Part shown: in pieces, positions 28,232 through 38,714 of the stretch
Layout of the letters: every line of letters begins with the position of its first letter
Numbering within the stretch: position 1 is the stretch's first letter
From: Alphaproteobacteria bacterium
GTDB lineage: Bacteria; Pseudomonadota; Alphaproteobacteria; Caulobacterales; Maricaulaceae
NCBI GenBank assembly: GCA_018222865.1
Contig: JAAEZM010000004.1
Coordinates: forward strand, 172,460-236,459
Direction of reading: 5' to 3'
Length of the DNA stretch: 64,000 bases
Translations under genes and position numbers: made by a program
Notes under the pieces: generated by a model
What the model was told of the DNA's origin: nothing
Database searches by the model: none
What the model saw: the letters and a program-made list of their open reading frames with translations, nothing else

Positions 28232-28287
28232 GACACACCAGAGAGGCAGACCTGAAAAACCCCGCTCCCAACCGGAGCGGGGTTTTT
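28204..28287 (+). promoter_or_regulatory. Attenuator: antiterminator element and terminator before ilvD
   Basis: The terminator is AAAAACCCCGCTCC, a 5-base loop, then GGAGCGGGGTTTTT (28255-28287): a 9 bp GC stem extended by A/T pairs and a T run. GGGAGCGG at 28204-28211, in the last codons of the leader peptide, is perfectly complementary to CCGCTCCC at 28262-28269, the 5' arm and first loop base of the terminator. Stalling at the Leu/Val/Ile codons would free 28204-28211 to pair and prevent termination. A local GAGC-ggc-GCTC hairpin (28206-28216) could hold the same element when the ribosome moves on. Confidence 0.85.
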
Positions 28288-28311
28288 CGTTTTGGCCGCA
28301 CAGGACGAAAA

Positions 28312-30030
28312 ATGACCCACACACCGCGCAAAAACTCAGACGCCATTACAGCAGGACCAGCTCGTGCTCCCGCTCGCGCCATGCTGCGTGCAACGGGGAT
28401 GCAGGATTCCGATTTCGACAAGCCGATGATCGGGGTCATCAACACCTGGACCACAGTGACGCCGTGCAACATGCATCTCGACCGCCTCGCAGAACCGGTG
28501 CGTGAAGGTGTGCGCGAAGGCGGCGGTCATCCGGTTGATTTCAACACAATCGTTGTCTCCGATGGCATCTCCATGGGCACGCAGGGCATGCGCGCATCGC
28601 TGATCTCGCGAGAGGTTATCGCTGACAGTATCGAGCTGGCTGTTCGCGGGCACTCTCTGGACGGGGTGGTTATCCTGGTCGGCTGTGACAAGACCATACC
28701 GGCCGCAGCCATGGCCCTGGTCCGCATGGATATCCCAGGCTGCATCCTCTATGGCGGCACGATCATGCCCGGCCGCAAGGGCGATCAGGACCTGTCCATC
28801 CAGGACGTATTCGAGGCTGTCGGCGCCCATGCTTGTGGCGCTATGGACGACAAGACCTTGGCCGAGGTCGAGAAGGCGGCCTGTCCGGGCGAAGGCGCTT
28901 GTGGCGGACAGTTTACCGCCAACACCATGGCCATGATCCTGTCCATGCTGGGTCTTTCCCCCATGGGCTTGAACGATATTCCGGCTCCCCACCCGGATAA
29001 AACCGAGGCGGCGCGCGCTTGCGGCCGCCTCACCATGTCACTGGTCGAAGCTGGCAGCTCGCCGCGCCGCTTCATTTCCCCCCCAAGCTTGAAGAACGCT
29101 GCGATCGCAGCTTCGGCCAGTGGCGGCTCCACCAATGCTATCCTGCACCTGGCCGCCATTGCTGCCGAGGCAGGTGTGCCGTTTTCCATCGATATCTTTG
29201 ACGAGGTATCGGCAAGCGCGCCAGTCATCACGGATCTCAAGCCAGGTGGCCGTTTTCTGGCGCATCATATGTTCCTGGCTGGCGGCACCCGCGTTTTCGG
29301 CAAGAAGCTGATGGAGGCGGGCCGTATCGCGGATACGCCAACCGTCACAGGCAAATCCCTGTTTGAGGAATTCGCTGAGGCTGAGGAAGCGCCCAATCAG
29401 CGCGTCATCTATTCGGTGGACAATCCTGTGAAGCCAGATGGCGGTTTCCGAGTGCTCTATGGCGATCTCGCGCCGGAAGGCGGCGTGCTGAAGCTGTCGG
29501 GCCATTCTCGCAGCGAGTTTGAAGGCACAGCGCGTGTTTTCGAATGCGAGGAAGATGCCTTTCAGGCGGTCGAGTCCAATCAGATCAAGGCCGGTGACGT
29601 CGTCATCATCCGCTGCGAAGGCCCGCAGGGTGGGCCAGGCATGCGGGAAATGCTCGGCGTTACCGCAGCCTTGGTCGGCCAGGGTTTGAGCGAGGATGTC
29701 GCCTTGATCACCGACGGCCGTTTCTCTGGCGCCTCAAAAGGCTTCGTTATCGGTCACGTCTCGCCGGAGGCAACTGCCGGTGGACCGATCGGACTGATCC
29801 GAGAAGGCGACACGATCCGCATTAATGTCTCCGATCGCCGCATCGATATCGATGCTGACCTGGACGCCCGCCGAGAAGGCTGGACGCCCCCGGCGCCCAA
29901 TCAGATGGGCGGCGTCTTCGACAAGTTTTCACGCCTGGTCAGCTCCGCCTCCAAAGGCGCAACCACCAGCCAGGCCCCCGCACCTCAGCAATCAAGCCAA
30001 CCCGCTTCCGACCAGGAGATCTTTGCATGA
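28312..30030 (+). CDS. ilvD: Dihydroxy-acid dehydratase
   Basis: Iron-sulfur dehydratase for the third common step of valine and isoleucine synthesis. The 572 residues include the cluster-ligand cysteines in [16 protein letters not shown] and [16 protein letters not shown]. The C-terminal domain carries [12 protein letters not shown] and the conserved [20 protein letters not shown]. The ATG at 28312 has AGGA 6 bases upstream and comes 24 bases after the attenuator terminator. The last 30 residues are a Ser/Gln/Pro-rich tail. It is the first structural gene of the nine-gene operon; ilvC overlaps by ATGA. Confidence 0.97.
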   Translation: MTHTPRKNSDAITAGPARAPARAMLRATGMQDSDFDKPMIGVINTWTTVTPCNMHLDRLAEPVREGVREGGGHPVDFNTIVVSDGISMGTQGMRASLISREVIADSIELAVRGHSLDGVVILVGCDKTIPAAAMALVRMDIPGCILYGGTIMPGRKGDQDLSIQDVFEAVGAHACGAMDDKTLAEVEKAACPGEGACGGQFTANTMAMILSMLGLSPMGLNDIPAPHPDKTEAARACGRLTMSLVEAGSSPRRFISPPSLKNAAIAASASGGSTNAILHLAAIAAEAGVPFSIDIFDEVSASAPVITDLKPGGRFLAHHMFLAGGTRVFGKKLMEAGRIADTPTVTGKSLFEEFAEAEEAPNQRVIYSVDNPVKPDGGFRVLYGDLAPEGGVLKLSGHSRSEFEGTARVFECEEDAFQAVESNQIKAGDVVIIRCEGPQGGPGMREMLGVTAALVGQGLSEDVALITDGRFSGASKGFVIGHVSPEATAGGPIGLIREGDTIRINVSDRRIDIDADLDARREGWTPPAPNQMGGVFDKFSRLVSSASKGATTSQAPAPQQSSQPASDQEIFA

Positions 30031-31055
30031 CCCGCCCATCACAAGCGCCGGCGAAACGCCGCGCCGACTTCGAAGTCGACACTTCCGCCTTCAAGGCCGA
30101 GACCATCGCCGTGATCGGCTATGGCAGCCAAGGTCGCGCCCACGCCATGAACCTCAAGGAAAGCGGCTGCAATGTCGTGGTGGGTGTCCGTGCAGGCGGT
30201 CAAGGCGCCAAGCGCGCCGCAGAGGACGGGCTGCGGACGGCGGAACCGGCAGCGGCGGCGAAAGAAGCCGATATCGTGATGATCCTCACCCCGGATATGA
30301 GCCATGAGGAGATTTTCCGCGAGCAAATCAAGGACCAGCTCGAACCCGGCAATGCTGTGATGTTCGCGCATGGTTTCTCTGTCCACTTCGGACGTGTCGC
30401 TCCGGCGAAGGATGTCGATGTCATGCTGGTCGCGCCCAAGGGCCCTGGCGACCTGGTCCGCCGGGAGTATGAGCGCGGGCGCGGCGTGCCATGCCTTTTC
30501 GCCGTCCATCAGGACGCAACCGGCAGAGCCCGCGAGCGCGCCCTCGCCTACACCGCTTGTATCGGGGGGGCGAATTCTGGCGTCATCGAAACCTCGTTCG
30601 CGGAAGAGACCGAGACTGATCTGTTCGGCGAGCAAGCCGTTCTGTGCGGCGGCGCGACCGAGCTGGTTCTGGCCGGATATGAAACCCTGACCGAAGCCGG
30701 CTATCAGCCCGAAGTCGCCTATTTCGAATGCCTGCATGAGCTCAAGCTGATCGTTGATCTGCTCTATGAGGGCGGGCTGGAGAAGATGCATGAATTCATC
30801 TCCGAAACCGCAATCTATGGCGATTTGCGCTCCGGCCCGCGCGTCATCAATGACGAAACCCGAGCCCGTATGCGCGAGGTCCTGAAGGATATTCAGGATG
30901 GCACCTTCGCCCGTGACTGGATCACTGAAAACCAGGCCGGAAAGCCGCAATACACCGCTTTGCTGCGCAAGGATCTCGACCATCCAATCGAGAAAACCGG
31001 CGCCCAGCTGCGCGCGGACATGCCCTGGCTCCAACCCGGCGCCAACGCGCACTGA
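30027..31055 (+). CDS. ilvC: Ketol-acid reductoisomerase (class I)
   Basis: Isomerises and reduces acetolactate or acetohydroxybutyrate with NADPH and magnesium. The 342 residues fit the short class I enzyme. The nucleotide-binding loop is [17 protein letters not shown], the active-site acidic set lies in [16 protein letters not shown], and the helical domain includes [19 protein letters not shown]. Translation is coupled to ilvD through the ATGA overlap, and ilvB starts 23 bases after its stop. Confidence 0.97.
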   Translation: MTRPSQAPAKRRADFEVDTSAFKAETIAVIGYGSQGRAHAMNLKESGCNVVVGVRAGGQGAKRAAEDGLRTAEPAAAAKEADIVMILTPDMSHEEIFREQIKDQLEPGNAVMFAHGFSVHFGRVAPAKDVDVMLVAPKGPGDLVRREYERGRGVPCLFAVHQDATGRARERALAYTACIGGANSGVIETSFAEETETDLFGEQAVLCGGATELVLAGYETLTEAGYQPEVAYFECLHELKLIVDLLYEGGLEKMHEFISETAIYGDLRSGPRVINDETRARMREVLKDIQDGTFARDWITENQAGKPQYTALLRKDLDHPIEKTGAQLRADMPWLQPGANAH

Positions 31056-31078
31056 AATGATCGACGGAGTGTAGGATC

Positions 31079-32779
31079 ATGACCGCCCTTCCCATCACCC
31101 TGCCCGAAGCAGAAACCCAGCAGCGCACCACCGGTGCGCATTGGGTCGTTCGGACGTTGGAAGAGCTCGGCGTACACCGGATCTTCGGCTATCCGGGGGG
31201 CGCGATTATGCCCGTCTATGATGCGCTGGTCGGCTCCAAACTGGAACACATTCTGGTCCGCCATGAACAGGCCGCGAGTTTCGCGGCCGATGCCCAGGCA
31301 CGCCTGTCCGGCAAGGCCGGGGTCTGCTTGGCGACCTCCGGACCGGGCGCCACCAACCTCCTGACCGGGATCGCCAATGCCTATATGGACAGCGTTCCCA
31401 TGGTTGTGCTGACCGGTCAGGTCCCAACAGGCCTGATGGGGACAGACGCCTTCCAGGAAGTCGACGTCTTCGGCATGAGCCTGCCCGTCGTCAAACACTC
31501 CATCATCGTCCGCGAACCGGAGGAGATTCCCGCCCGCATCCGCGAAGCCTTTGCGATCGCAGAAAGCGGGCGCCCCGGTCCCGTCCTTGTGGATCTGCCC
31601 AAGGACACGCTTCAGGCAGAGGTTGGACAACCTTACCCCCCTCAATCTCTGCCTGCAGCAAAGCCGTCGCCAGCGTCCAGCTCCGAGATTGATGCGGCGA
31701 CGGCTTTGCTGGCCTGCGCGAAACGACCCGTCTTCTACATGGGTGGCGGAATTGGTCTGGGCGGTGCCGTCGAAGCGGCGCGTGACTTCATGGCGCGGAC
31801 GGGTATTCCCGCGGTCTCGACGCTCAAGGCCATGGGCTGCGCTCATCCCGATGCGAAGAACTATCTGGGCATGTTGGGCATGCACGGCACCCGCGCCGCG
31901 AATATGGCGGTTCAAGACAGCGATCTTCTGATCTGTTGCGGCGCTCGTTTTGATGACCGTGCCACGGGCAAGCCGGATAGTTTTGCCCCGGATGCCCGCA
32001 TCATCCACATGGATTTGGATGCGGCGGAGATCGGCAAGCTGCGCAATGTGGACGCAGGAATTGCTGGCGACCTTGCTGACGCTCTGGCGCGTTTGGATCC
32101 GGGCTATCTCGACATTGATCCGTGGCGGCAGGTGTGTTCCCAGCGAAAAACAGAGTTCGCCTTTCGCTATGATGACGCGCCGGGCTCGGGGATTTTTGCG
32201 CCGGCCTTGCTGAAACAGCTTTCAGAAGCCGCCGGAGATGATTTCATTGCAGCCTGTGATGTTGGCCAACACCAGATGTGGGTGGCCCAGCATTGCCGCT
32301 TTTCCCGCCCGGAACACCATTTGACCAGCGCTGGCCTGGGGGCCATGGGCTATGGCTTGCCGGCCGGCATTGGTGCCGCGATGGAGCGTCCAGATGCACA
32401 AGTCATCACCGTAACCGGCGATGGCTCGATCATGATGAATATCCAAGAGCTGGCCACCGCGCGCCGCTATAGCGTGCCGGTAAAAATCCTGTTGCTGGAT
32501 AATTCCTCCCTGGGCCTGGTGCGTCAGTGGCAGGAATATTTCTTCGATCAGAATTTCTCCGAGATCGATCTCTACGACAATCCCGATTTCGCTGAAGTAG
32601 CCCGCTCCTTTGGCGTTGAAGCTTTCACCATCCATTCCCGTGCGGAAGTGCCCGCAGCGATTGACCGCCTGTTGTCGGCGACCGGTCCAATCCTGGCGCA
32701 CTGCCTGATCGATCCGCGCGAGAACGTCTGGCCGCTTGTGCCGCCAGGCAAATCCAATGCCGACATGATGGAGGACTAG
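31079..32779 (+). CDS. ilvB: Acetolactate synthase, large (catalytic) subunit
   Basis: Thiamine-diphosphate and FAD-dependent enzyme making acetolactate and acetohydroxybutyrate. The product is 566 residues. The N-terminal domain has FGYPGGAIMPVYDAL and the catalytic Glu in VRHEQAASFAADAQAR. The C-terminal ThDP motif is GDGSIMMNIQELATA, closing with NN-like NSSLGLVRQWQEYFF. The stop TAG is immediately followed by the ATG of the small subunit, consistent with stoichiometric synthesis. It could equally be called ilvG or ilvI by convention; sequence does not decide. Confidence 0.96.
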   Translation: MTALPITLPEAETQQRTTGAHWVVRTLEELGVHRIFGYPGGAIMPVYDALVGSKLEHILVRHEQAASFAADAQARLSGKAGVCLATSGPGATNLLTGIANAYMDSVPMVVLTGQVPTGLMGTDAFQEVDVFGMSLPVVKHSIIVREPEEIPARIREAFAIAESGRPGPVLVDLPKDTLQAEVGQPYPPQSLPAAKPSPASSSEIDAATALLACAKRPVFYMGGGIGLGGAVEAARDFMARTGIPAVSTLKAMGCAHPDAKNYLGMLGMHGTRAANMAVQDSDLLICCGARFDDRATGKPDSFAPDARIIHMDLDAAEIGKLRNVDAGIAGDLADALARLDPGYLDIDPWRQVCSQRKTEFAFRYDDAPGSGIFAPALLKQLSEAAGDDFIAACDVGQHQMWVAQHCRFSRPEHHLTSAGLGAMGYGLPAGIGAAMERPDAQVITVTGDGSIMMNIQELATARRYSVPVKILLLDNSSLGLVRQWQEYFFDQNFSEIDLYDNPDFAEVARSFGVEAFTIHSRAEVPAAIDRLLSATGPILAHCLIDPRENVWPLVPPGKSNADMMED

Positions 32780-33076
32780 ATGAGCCACACCTTGAACATT
32801 CGGATCGCCGACCGTGAAGGCGCCCTGGTGCGTCTTATCGGTCTTGTGGAACGCCGCGGCTATGAAATCTGCGCCATGGATAAATCTGCCGGTGATGCAG
32901 GCATTGCAGACATCACCATGCAAATCGCGCCTCGCGGCGGCGAACGCCGGATTGATGTCCTGATGCGCCAGGTCGCCCGGCTCTTCGACGTCCACGCCAT
33001 CCGGCAAGGCATGCCGGCCCACATCGCTGCCGGCACAGCCCGACCAGGAGGCTTCCAATGTCGACATCCTCAGTAG
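32780..33076 (+). CDS. ilvM: Acetolactate synthase, short regulatory subunit (IlvM type)
   Basis: A 98-residue protein with one ACT domain (TLNIRIADREGALVRLIGLV, then the DKSAGDAGIADITMQI strand). It is far shorter than the roughly 160-residue IlvH/IlvN subunits usual in Alphaproteobacteria and matches the IlvM length, lacking the C-terminal domain. IlvM subunits typically give little or no valine feedback inhibition, so control here may rest on the attenuator; that is inference. The ATG directly follows the ilvB stop, and its 3' end overlaps leuA by 19 bases. Confidence 0.88.
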   Translation: MSHTLNIRIADREGALVRLIGLVERRGYEICAMDKSAGDAGIADITMQIAPRGGERRIDVLMRQVARLFDVHAIRQGMPAHIAAGTARPGGFQCRHPQ

Positions 33077-34638
33077 AGCCAAGCCCCCACGATCGCGTCC
33101 GCATATTCGACACGACGCTGCGTGATGGCGAACAAGCGCCGGGCTTCTCGATGACGCCCGAGCAGAAGATCGAACTCGCCCATCTGCTTGCGAGCCTGAA
33201 GGTCGATGTCATTGAAGCCGGGTTTGCCGCTGCATCACCTGGTGACAGTGCAGCCATACGGCGTATCGCGTCAGAGATTAATGGTCCGACCCTCTGCTCG
33301 CTCGCCCGCACAACGCTTTCCGATATCGATGCCGCCGCAGAAGCGCTCGCGCCTGCGCGACATCGCCGTCTCCATATCTTCCTGGCCACCAGCCCCATCC
33401 ACCGCGAAGCGAAGCTGCGGATGTCGCGACTGGAAGTGCTCAAGGCGATTGAGACCGCTTTGACCCATGCGCGCGGCACATTCGATGAGATCGAATTCTC
33501 CGCGGAGGATGCCCTGCGCACTGAGGAAGACTTCCTGGTGGAGGCCATGAGCTGCGCAGCCGCATTTGGAGCCGATGTGCTCAATGTGCCCGACACGGTC
33601 GGTGTCAGCGAACCCGGGGAAATCCGGCGCATTTTCGAAATGCTCTGTGAGCAGGTCGATCGGCCGGATCATGTCGTCTTCTCTGCGCATTGTCACAATG
33701 ATCTGGGTCTGGCTGTCTCGAACAGTCTTGCCGCGGTTCAGGGCGGCGCCCGACAGATCGAATGCGCCATAAACGGGATTGGTGAAAGGGCAGGCAATTG
33801 CTCTTTGGAAGAAGTCGTCATGGCGTTGAATGTGCGCCCCGACATCTATCCCGCCGCGTCCAGCGTCGATACGACCCAACTCTGGGCAACCAGCCAGAAA
33901 CTCATGCGTTTGACGGGAACAACCCTGGCGCCCAACAAGGCGATTGTCGGAAAAAATGCCTTTGCTCATGAAGCCGGTATTCATCAGCACGGCATGATTG
34001 CTGACCGGCGCACCTATGAAATCATGACACCGGAAAGCGTTGGCGCGCCCGGCACCGCATTGGTGCTTGGCAAGCATTCCGGCAAGCACGCGCTCAATCA
34101 ACGTTTGGCACAGCTGGGCTATCAACCGGATCCGGAACGCCTGGACGACGTCTTCAAGGCGTTCAAAGCGCTTGCCGATGCCCATGGGGAAGTCATGGAT
34201 GCGGATCTTGTGGCCATTATGGAGGGCTACTCCCCCAGCGGCTCGGTCTGGACTGTCTTGCGGACAGAATTGCGGACGACTGCAGGGCCTCAGCCCAAGC
34301 AGTTTGCGCGCGTAGAGCTTTCCCACCCCGAGCGTGGTCGCGTATCCGACATTGCCTCCGGTGAAGGTCCGGTGGCGGCTGCCTTCGCCGCGGTCCAAAC
34401 CATAACCGGCATGAAGGCTGATATCATCTCATTGGAAACACGGATGATCCGTGCGCGCGAAGGCCGTGAGTTCCTCGCCGAGATCGAGGTCGAACTAGAC
34501 GGAGACCGCGTCCGGGGCCGGGCGCGCGGCCCCGACATCGTCACCGCAGCCATAGACTCTCTGCTCTTCGCTTTCGAGCGTCACCAACCCTATCACCGCC
34601 AACCGGCGGAGACGGCCATGCATGCGGCCGCGAGTTAA
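33058..34638 (+). CDS. leuA: 2-isopropylmalate synthase
   Basis: Condenses acetyl-CoA with 2-ketoisovalerate, committing carbon to leucine. The 526 residues begin with the HMGL-like catalytic motif RIFDTTLRDGEQAPGFSM; SAHCHNDLGLAVSNSLAA and GNCSLEEVVMAL follow. HEAGIHQHGM lies before the linker, and the C-terminal LeuA allosteric domain (about 400-505) is present, so leucine feedback is expected. The start overlaps ilvM by 19 bases, and ilvE follows after 11 bases. Confidence 0.96.
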   Translation: MSTSSVEPSPHDRVRIFDTTLRDGEQAPGFSMTPEQKIELAHLLASLKVDVIEAGFAAASPGDSAAIRRIASEINGPTLCSLARTTLSDIDAAAEALAPARHRRLHIFLATSPIHREAKLRMSRLEVLKAIETALTHARGTFDEIEFSAEDALRTEEDFLVEAMSCAAAFGADVLNVPDTVGVSEPGEIRRIFEMLCEQVDRPDHVVFSAHCHNDLGLAVSNSLAAVQGGARQIECAINGIGERAGNCSLEEVVMALNVRPDIYPAASSVDTTQLWATSQKLMRLTGTTLAPNKAIVGKNAFAHEAGIHQHGMIADRRTYEIMTPESVGAPGTALVLGKHSGKHALNQRLAQLGYQPDPERLDDVFKAFKALADAHGEVMDADLVAIMEGYSPSGSVWTVLRTELRTTAGPQPKQFARVELSHPERGRVSDIASGEGPVAAAFAAVQTITGMKADIISLETRMIRAREGREFLAEIEVELDGDRVRGRARGPDIVTAAIDSLLFAFERHQPYHRQPAETAMHAAAS

Positions 34639-34649
34639 GGAATATAACC

Positions 34650-35606
34650 ATGTCCATCCAGGAAACCGACTTCATCTGGCGCAATGGCGAGCTCATCGAC
34701 TGGCATGAGGCGCAAACCCATGTTCTGAGCCATGCTCTTCACTACGGAACCTCTGTCTTTGAAGGTATCCGGGCCTATCAAACACCGTCAGGGCCTCAGA
34801 TTTTCCGCTTGAAGGAGCATGTACGCCGCCTCTTCGACAGTGCGAAAGTCTATCACATGCCCCTCCCCCATACACAGGAGGAGCTGGAGGAAGCCTGTCG
34901 CCATGTCGTTCGCTCGAACCGGCTCAATGATGCCTATATTCGGCCCATCGCCTTCTTCGGATACGGCGGAATCGGCGTACTCCCGGGCGAGGCCTCAAAA
35001 GTCGATATCGCTATCGCCGCCTTCCCCTGGGGGGCTTATCTGGGCGAAGACGCTCTGGCCAAGGGCGTGAATTGCTGCATCTCCAGCTGGAACCGTCCGG
35101 CGCCCAACACCATTCCGACCGGGGCCAAGGCTGGCGGCAATTATTTGTCATCCGTCCTGATCTCTCACGAAGCCCATTCGCGCGGCTATGACGAGGGTAT
35201 CGGGCTGGATGTGAATGGCCTGGTTTCAGAAGGTGCGGGTGAGAACATCTTCGTCATCTCCGACGGGGTTATCCGCACCCCTCCAAGCTCCGCCTCCATC
35301 CTCTCGGGCCTGACCCGCGATGCGGTTATCAAGCTTGCTGAAGCTGAAGGCTTTGATGTTCGTGAGCAGACCCTGTCTCGCGAGAGCCTGTATGTCGCTG
35401 ACGAGATCTTCTTCACCGGCACGGCCGCAGAAATCACCCCGGTTCGCTCAGTCGACGATCATGTCGTACGCGCTGGCGGACGCGGACCTATCACCGAATT
35501 GATGCAGAAGCGCTTCTTTGGACTGTTCAGCGGAGAAACCGAGGATCGCTGGAACTGGCTGACACCGGTTCATGATGACGCGATGGAGGTGCAGCATGTC
35601 GCGTAG
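34650..35606 (+). CDS. ilvE: Branched-chain amino acid aminotransferase
   Basis: PLP-dependent class IV aminotransferase performing the last step for Val, Leu and Ile. The 318 residues include [18 protein letters not shown] near the start, the PLP lysine in [12 protein letters not shown], and [19 protein letters not shown]. The ATG at 34650 follows a weak AAGGA. Its 3' end overlaps the leuC start by 11 bases, and the leuC ribosome site (GGAGGT) lies inside it. Confidence 0.96.
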   Translation: MSIQETDFIWRNGELIDWHEAQTHVLSHALHYGTSVFEGIRAYQTPSGPQIFRLKEHVRRLFDSAKVYHMPLPHTQEELEEACRHVVRSNRLNDAYIRPIAFFGYGGIGVLPGEASKVDIAIAAFPWGAYLGEDALAKGVNCCISSWNRPAPNTIPTGAKAGGNYLSSVLISHEAHSRGYDEGIGLDVNGLVSEGAGENIFVISDGVIRTPPSSASILSGLTRDAVIKLAEAEGFDVREQTLSRESLYVADEIFFTGTAAEITPVRSVDDHVVRAGGRGPITELMQKRFFGLFSGETEDRWNWLTPVHDDAMEVQHVA

Positions 35607-37005
35607 CCTGTTCGAGAAGGTCTGGGATGAGCACCAGGTCTGCGCCGAAACAGACGACACGCCCGCCATCCTCTATATTGATCTTCACCTTGTACACGAG
35701 GTCACCTCACCCCAGGCGTTTTCGGCCTTGGATGCGAAAGGCCTGAAGGTACGGCGCCCGGACCGGACGCTGGCGACGATCGATCATTCGACGCCGACAC
35801 TGCCCTTCCACAAGGGGATGTCGCCGCCCTATGCGAGCGATGCGAATGCGGCCCAGGTCGAGCGTCTCTACGCCAACACAGCGCATCACCGCATAGAGCT
35901 GCATGGCTGGGAAAGCCCTCATCGAGGCGTGGTGCACGTGATTGGACCCGAACTCGGCGCGACCCAGCCCGGCATGACGATTGTGTGTGGCGACAGCCAT
36001 ACAGCGACACATGGAGCTTTCGGTGCGCTGGCGTTTGGCATTGGCACAACGGAGGTTGGGCATGTCTTGGCGACACAATGCCTTTTGCAACGCAAACCCA
36101 AGTCCATGCGTATCCATGTGTCGGGTCAGCCAGGCCCCGGGGTTTCGGCCAAGGACATTATCCTCGCCATTATCGCCCGGATCGGTATCGATGGCGGGAC
36201 GGGTCATGTGATCGAATACACCGGGGAAGCCATTGAAGCACTCGACATGGAGGGCCGCATGACCCTTTGCAATATGTCGATCGAAGCCGGAGCTCGGGCG
36301 GGCCTTATTGCCCCGGACCAAACCACATTCGACTATCTCCAGGGACGCCCGCATGCTCCCTCTGGCGCTGAATGGGATGAGGCTGTGGCCCACTGGTCGG
36401 ACTTGCGATCCGATCCGGACGCCCAGTTTGACAAAATGGTCGAGATTAATATCGACGCCCTCAAACCCGTTGTGACCTGGGGTACCGCTCCGGATACCGG
36501 CATCGCCATCGACGCACAGATCCCGCCCCCCAAAACGGCGTCCGACGCCAAGGCACTCGACTATATGCAATTGCAGGCCGGCCAGGACATAGCGGGCGCC
36601 AAGGTCGATCGAGTCTTCATCGGCTCTTGCACAAATTCGCGGCTCAATGATTTGCGCGCAGCCGCAAGTGTCATGAAAGGGCGCCGCATTCCCGCAAGCG
36701 TGACCGCACTTGTCGTTCCGGGCTCGGTGATTGTGAAACGTCAGGCCGAAGACGAAGGCCTGGACAAAGTTTTCAAAGCGGCCGGCGCTGAATGGCGTGA
36801 AGCGGGCTGCTCCATGTGCATCGCGATGAACGGCGATAAGGGTGCGCCCGGCGAGCTGATCGTCTCAACCTCCAACCGGAATTTCGAAGGCCGTCAGGGC
36901 CCTGGCGTCCGCACCGTGCTGGCCAGCCCGGCTGTCGCGGCAGCGGCGGCTGTAACGGGCCAGATCACCGACCCCGCCAAGCTGAAACAGGTGGCACATG
37001 CCTGA
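35596..37005 (+). CDS. leuC: 3-isopropylmalate dehydratase, large subunit
   Basis: Aconitase-type 4Fe-4S subunit of isopropylmalate isomerase, 469 residues. The ATG at 35596 has GGAGGT 5 bases upstream and starts [15 protein letters not shown], as in other LeuC proteins; an open frame 24 bases longer is not needed. Cluster cysteines are in FIGSCTNSR and in the later [13 protein letters not shown] pair. [20 protein letters not shown] is the conserved substrate region. It overlaps leuD by 8 bases. Confidence 0.96.
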   Translation: MSRSLFEKVWDEHQVCAETDDTPAILYIDLHLVHEVTSPQAFSALDAKGLKVRRPDRTLATIDHSTPTLPFHKGMSPPYASDANAAQVERLYANTAHHRIELHGWESPHRGVVHVIGPELGATQPGMTIVCGDSHTATHGAFGALAFGIGTTEVGHVLATQCLLQRKPKSMRIHVSGQPGPGVSAKDIILAIIARIGIDGGTGHVIEYTGEAIEALDMEGRMTLCNMSIEAGARAGLIAPDQTTFDYLQGRPHAPSGAEWDEAVAHWSDLRSDPDAQFDKMVEINIDALKPVVTWGTAPDTGIAIDAQIPPPKTASDAKALDYMQLQAGQDIAGAKVDRVFIGSCTNSRLNDLRAAASVMKGRRIPASVTALVVPGSVIVKRQAEDEGLDKVFKAAGAEWREAGCSMCIAMNGDKGAPGELIVSTSNRNFEGRQGPGVRTVLASPAVAAAAAVTGQITDPAKLKQVAHA

Positions 37006-37573
37006 AACCTATCCCTTCTCCTCCCGCAGCTTCGTCCTGCATCAAGAAAACATTGATACCGATCAGATCATTCCCGCCCGTTTCCTGACAACAACCAGCC
37101 AGGCAGGGCTTGGCCGTTATGCCTTCCATGACTGGCGCTTTGATGGCAATGGCATGCCTAGGAATGACAATCCACTTTCCGGTTGCGATCCGCATACGAC
37201 TTCGATTTTGGTCACCGGCCGCAATTTCGGGTGTGGATCATCGCGGGAACATGCCCCTTGGGCGCTTTTGGACTTTGGTTTCCGGGCTGTGATTTCCAAC
37301 GAGATCGCCGATATTTTTCACTCCAATGCGGCCAAGAATGGCCTCTTACCGATCATTGCCCCGCAAAGTGCTCACGCTTGGCTGATGGAGCATCCGGGAG
37401 CAGGCATCCATATCGATCTTGAAAGCCAAACCGTTGAAATTGATGGCTTCGACAGCTTTCATTTCGATATCGAACCATTCGCGAAACACTGTCTGATTGA
37501 AAACACGGACCCACTCGGTTTTCTCATCAGCAAGATGGATGAGATCAAGCGATATGAGGAGGCAAGAGCATGA
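36998..37573 (+). CDS. leuD: 3-isopropylmalate dehydratase, small subunit
   Basis: Partner of LeuC, 191 residues. It carries the swivel-domain motifs [33 protein letters not shown] and [14 protein letters not shown]. Its start lies inside the last codons of leuC, and its stop overlaps the leuB ATG (ATGA), so the two isomerase subunits and the dehydrogenase are translationally coupled. Confidence 0.97.
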   Translation: MPETYPFSSRSFVLHQENIDTDQIIPARFLTTTSQAGLGRYAFHDWRFDGNGMPRNDNPLSGCDPHTTSILVTGRNFGCGSSREHAPWALLDFGFRAVISNEIADIFHSNAAKNGLLPIIAPQSAHAWLMEHPGAGIHIDLESQTVEIDGFDSFHFDIEPFAKHCLIENTDPLGFLISKMDEIKRYEEARA

Positions 37574-38661
37574 CCTATCGGATCACGCTATTGCCCGGCG
37601 ACGGGATTGGACCCGAGGTCACGCGCGTCGCCCGAGCGGCTATCGATCGCGCGGCCGAGATCAGCGGTTTCAAAGTCGCATTCACGGAGCACGCCTTTGG
37701 CGGGGCCTCGATTGACCAATATGGAGAACCGCTGACAGAAGCGACCCTGGCGGCCTGCCAGTCAGCCGACGCCATCTTCCTGGGCGCTGTCGGCGGGCCG
37801 AAATGGGATAATGCCTCGGCACGCCCGGAGGCCGGCTTGCTTGCCTTGCGCAAAGAGCTGGGTGTCTATGCCAATCTCCGTCCGGTGAGCGTCCATCCAG
37901 CGCTTTCCGACCGGTCTCCCCTGCGCCCGGAGCTTATCGAAGGCGCAGATCTTTTGATCGTGCGGGAGCTGACGGGCGGGATCTATTTTGGCGAGCGCGA
38001 GCGAGGCCCGGACTGGGCCTCGGACAAATGCACCTATTCACAAGGTGAAATCGAGCGTGTCGCCCGGATCGCCTTCGAGACAGCGCGGTTGCGCCGCGGC
38101 AAGCTCACCTCCGTGGATAAGGCGAACGTCCTGACAACGTCGAAGCTCTGGCGCGAGACCGTCACGGCCATGGGTTCGCGGGAATATCCCGATATCAGCC
38201 TGGACCACATGTATGTCGACGCTGCAGCCATGCATCTCATACGCGCGCCCCGCGATTTCGATGTGGTTCTGACAGAGAATATGTTCGGCGATATCCTGAG
38301 CGATGAAGCTTCCATGCTGCCCGGTTCCATTGGTCTTCTGGGATCAGCCTCTCTTGGCGATGAGCGCCCCGGACTGTTCGAGCCCATCCATGGCTCCGCC
38401 CCGGACATCGCCGGGCAGGACAAGGCCAATCCGTTCGGAGCAATAGAAAGCGCCGCCCAATTGCTTGAAAGCGGGCTGGGCGAAGCAAAAGCAGCACAAC
38501 ATCTCCGCGACGCCGTTGCCCAAATGCATGAAGCGAGAGAATGGACAGCTGACCTGGGTGGCGCGCTGACATGTTCACAAGCCGGCATTAAACTGCTGGA
38601 ACGCCTCGATCAGCTTCCAACCGATCAGGTGACGCCATCAGTGAAAGCGGTCGCGAGCTAA
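37570..38661 (+). CDS. leuB: 3-isopropylmalate dehydrogenase
   Basis: NAD-dependent oxidative decarboxylase giving 2-ketoisocaproate, the leucine precursor. The 363 residues include LLPGDGIGPEVTRVA, VRELTGGIYFGERERG, SVDKANVL and the metal-binding segment TENMFGDILSDEASMLPGSI, all intact. It is the last gene of the operon; acetate kinase converges from the other strand 53 bases beyond. No clear hairpin terminator is visible in the gap. Confidence 0.97.
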   Translation: MTYRITLLPGDGIGPEVTRVARAAIDRAAEISGFKVAFTEHAFGGASIDQYGEPLTEATLAACQSADAIFLGAVGGPKWDNASARPEAGLLALRKELGVYANLRPVSVHPALSDRSPLRPELIEGADLLIVRELTGGIYFGERERGPDWASDKCTYSQGEIERVARIAFETARLRRGKLTSVDKANVLTTSKLWRETVTAMGSREYPDISLDHMYVDAAAMHLIRAPRDFDVVLTENMFGDILSDEASMLPGSIGLLGSASLGDERPGLFEPIHGSAPDIAGQDKANPFGAIESAAQLLESGLGEAKAAQHLRDAVAQMHEAREWTADLGGALTCSQAGIKLLERLDQLPTDQVTPSVKAVAS

Positions 38662-38714
38662 GGCCCAAGGGAGTAACATCCGTGAAATCCGACCTTAACG
38701 GGGGAAGATGATAC

